Notes under the pieces: generated by a model | Databases searched by the model: none | What the model was told of the DNA's origin: nothing | What the model saw: only the letters and a program-made list of their open reading frames with translations | Program-made: the position numbers and the translations under genes | Part shown: positions 5,594 to 5,723 of the stretch, one piece after another | Layout of the letters: every line of letters begins with the position of its first letter | Numbering within the stretch: position 1 is the stretch's first letter | From: an uncultured Flavobacteriaceae bacterium | GTDB lineage: Bacteria; Bacteroidota; Bacteroidia; Flavobacteriales; Flavobacteriaceae | DNA: 5,723 nucleotides | Reading direction: 5' to 3' | Assembly (NCBI GenBank): GCA_947311745.1 | Contig: CAMZLT010000084.1 | Coordinates: 1-5,723 of the forward strand

Positions 5594-5636
5594 GTATTCA
5601 GTATGTAGTTACAATAAAGAACTATATACTGAATAC
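5594..5636 (+). repeat. 17-bp hairpin in the atpA-atpG intergenic gap
   Basis: GTATTCAGTATGTAGTT (5594-5610) pairs with AACTATATACTGAATAC (5620-5636) over 17 bp, with a single G-T (G-U in RNA) wobble, around a 9-base loop ACAATAAAG. It occupies half of the 83-base gap between the atpA stop and the atpG start. No T-tract follows (next bases AGTAAATAAGG), so intrinsic termination is not expected. A stem of this length that spares both coding regions is unlikely to be chance. Likely roles are protection of an atpA 3' end after mRNA cleavage, or lowering gamma expression relative to alpha (3:1 in the enzyme). A protein-binding site is an alternative. Confidence 0.7.
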
Positions 5637-5667
5637 AGTAAATAAGGATACAGAAAACTAAAATAGA

Positions 5668-5723
5668 ATGGCAAATTTAAAAGAGATACGTAACAGAATT
5701 TCATCAATTGCTTCTACAATGCA
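5668..5723 (+). CDS. atpG: F-type ATP synthase subunit gamma, first 18 codons (3' truncated by the window)
   Basis: The frame from ATG 5668 reads MANLKEIRNRISSIASTM and then runs off the window edge. This is the characteristic start of gamma, where the N-terminal helix (LKEIRxRIxSIxxTxQ in most families) forms one half of the central coiled-coil shaft that turns inside alpha3-beta3. The position directly after atpA is the expected one. The start is 83 bases downstream of the atpA stop and 31 bases beyond a long hairpin. AAGGA at 5643-5647 lies too far upstream to act as a ribosome binding site. The rest of the protein cannot be assessed. Confidence 0.95.
   Translation, partial: MANLKEIRNRISSIASTM

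Overview
The window is strongly AT-rich, and all nine visible starts are ATG without a recognisable Shine-Dalgarno sequence. It carries a Bacteroidetes-type promoter (TAnnTTTG box), and its proteins resemble those of the family Flavobacteriaceae (phylum Bacteroidota). It is a chromosomal core-gene region. I see no mobile element, tRNA, rRNA or CRISPR array. Everything readable is on the + strand.

Layout: (1) Positions 2-346 hold the C-terminal end of a gene that enters from the left. It is probably the TPR lipoprotein SprE/PorW of the type IX secretion/gliding machinery, here ending in a very lysine-rich tail. (2) Positions 383-784 encode a bactofilin. (3) Positions 756-974 encode an AtpZ/AtpI-family two-helix membrane protein, overlapping the bactofilin gene by 29 bases. 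(4) Positions 978-1367 encode a four-helix membrane protein of unknown function in the place where AtpI sits in other phyla. (5) A probable promoter follows, at about 1387-1418. (6) Then comes the F-type ATP synthase cluster in the order a (atpB), c (atpE), b (atpF), delta (atpH), alpha (atpA), and the first 18 codons of gamma (atpG), which is cut by the right edge. The beta and epsilon genes are not in this window. In flavobacteria they usually form a separate atpDC unit.

The Fo genes (a, c, b) build the membrane rotor and stator, and delta, alpha and gamma belong to F1 and the stalks. The key residues are all present: the stator arginine in subunit a, the ion-carrying glutamate in subunit c, and the Walker motifs and arginine finger in alpha. 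The c subunit lacks the usual Na+ ligands, so the enzyme is inferred to be proton-coupled.

The least ordinary parts are non-coding and structural. A 15-bp perfect hairpin with a short T-tract lies between atpE and atpF. A 9-bp inverted repeat lies before atpA, and a 17-bp hairpin with one G-T pair lies between atpA and atpG. These sit at the points where the needed protein stoichiometry changes along the operon. Subunit a also has a signal peptide and a histidine-rich periplasmic extension of about 125 residues. I did not find evidence for a wholly new system. The window is an ordinary flavobacterial ATP synthase locus with several features worth testing.
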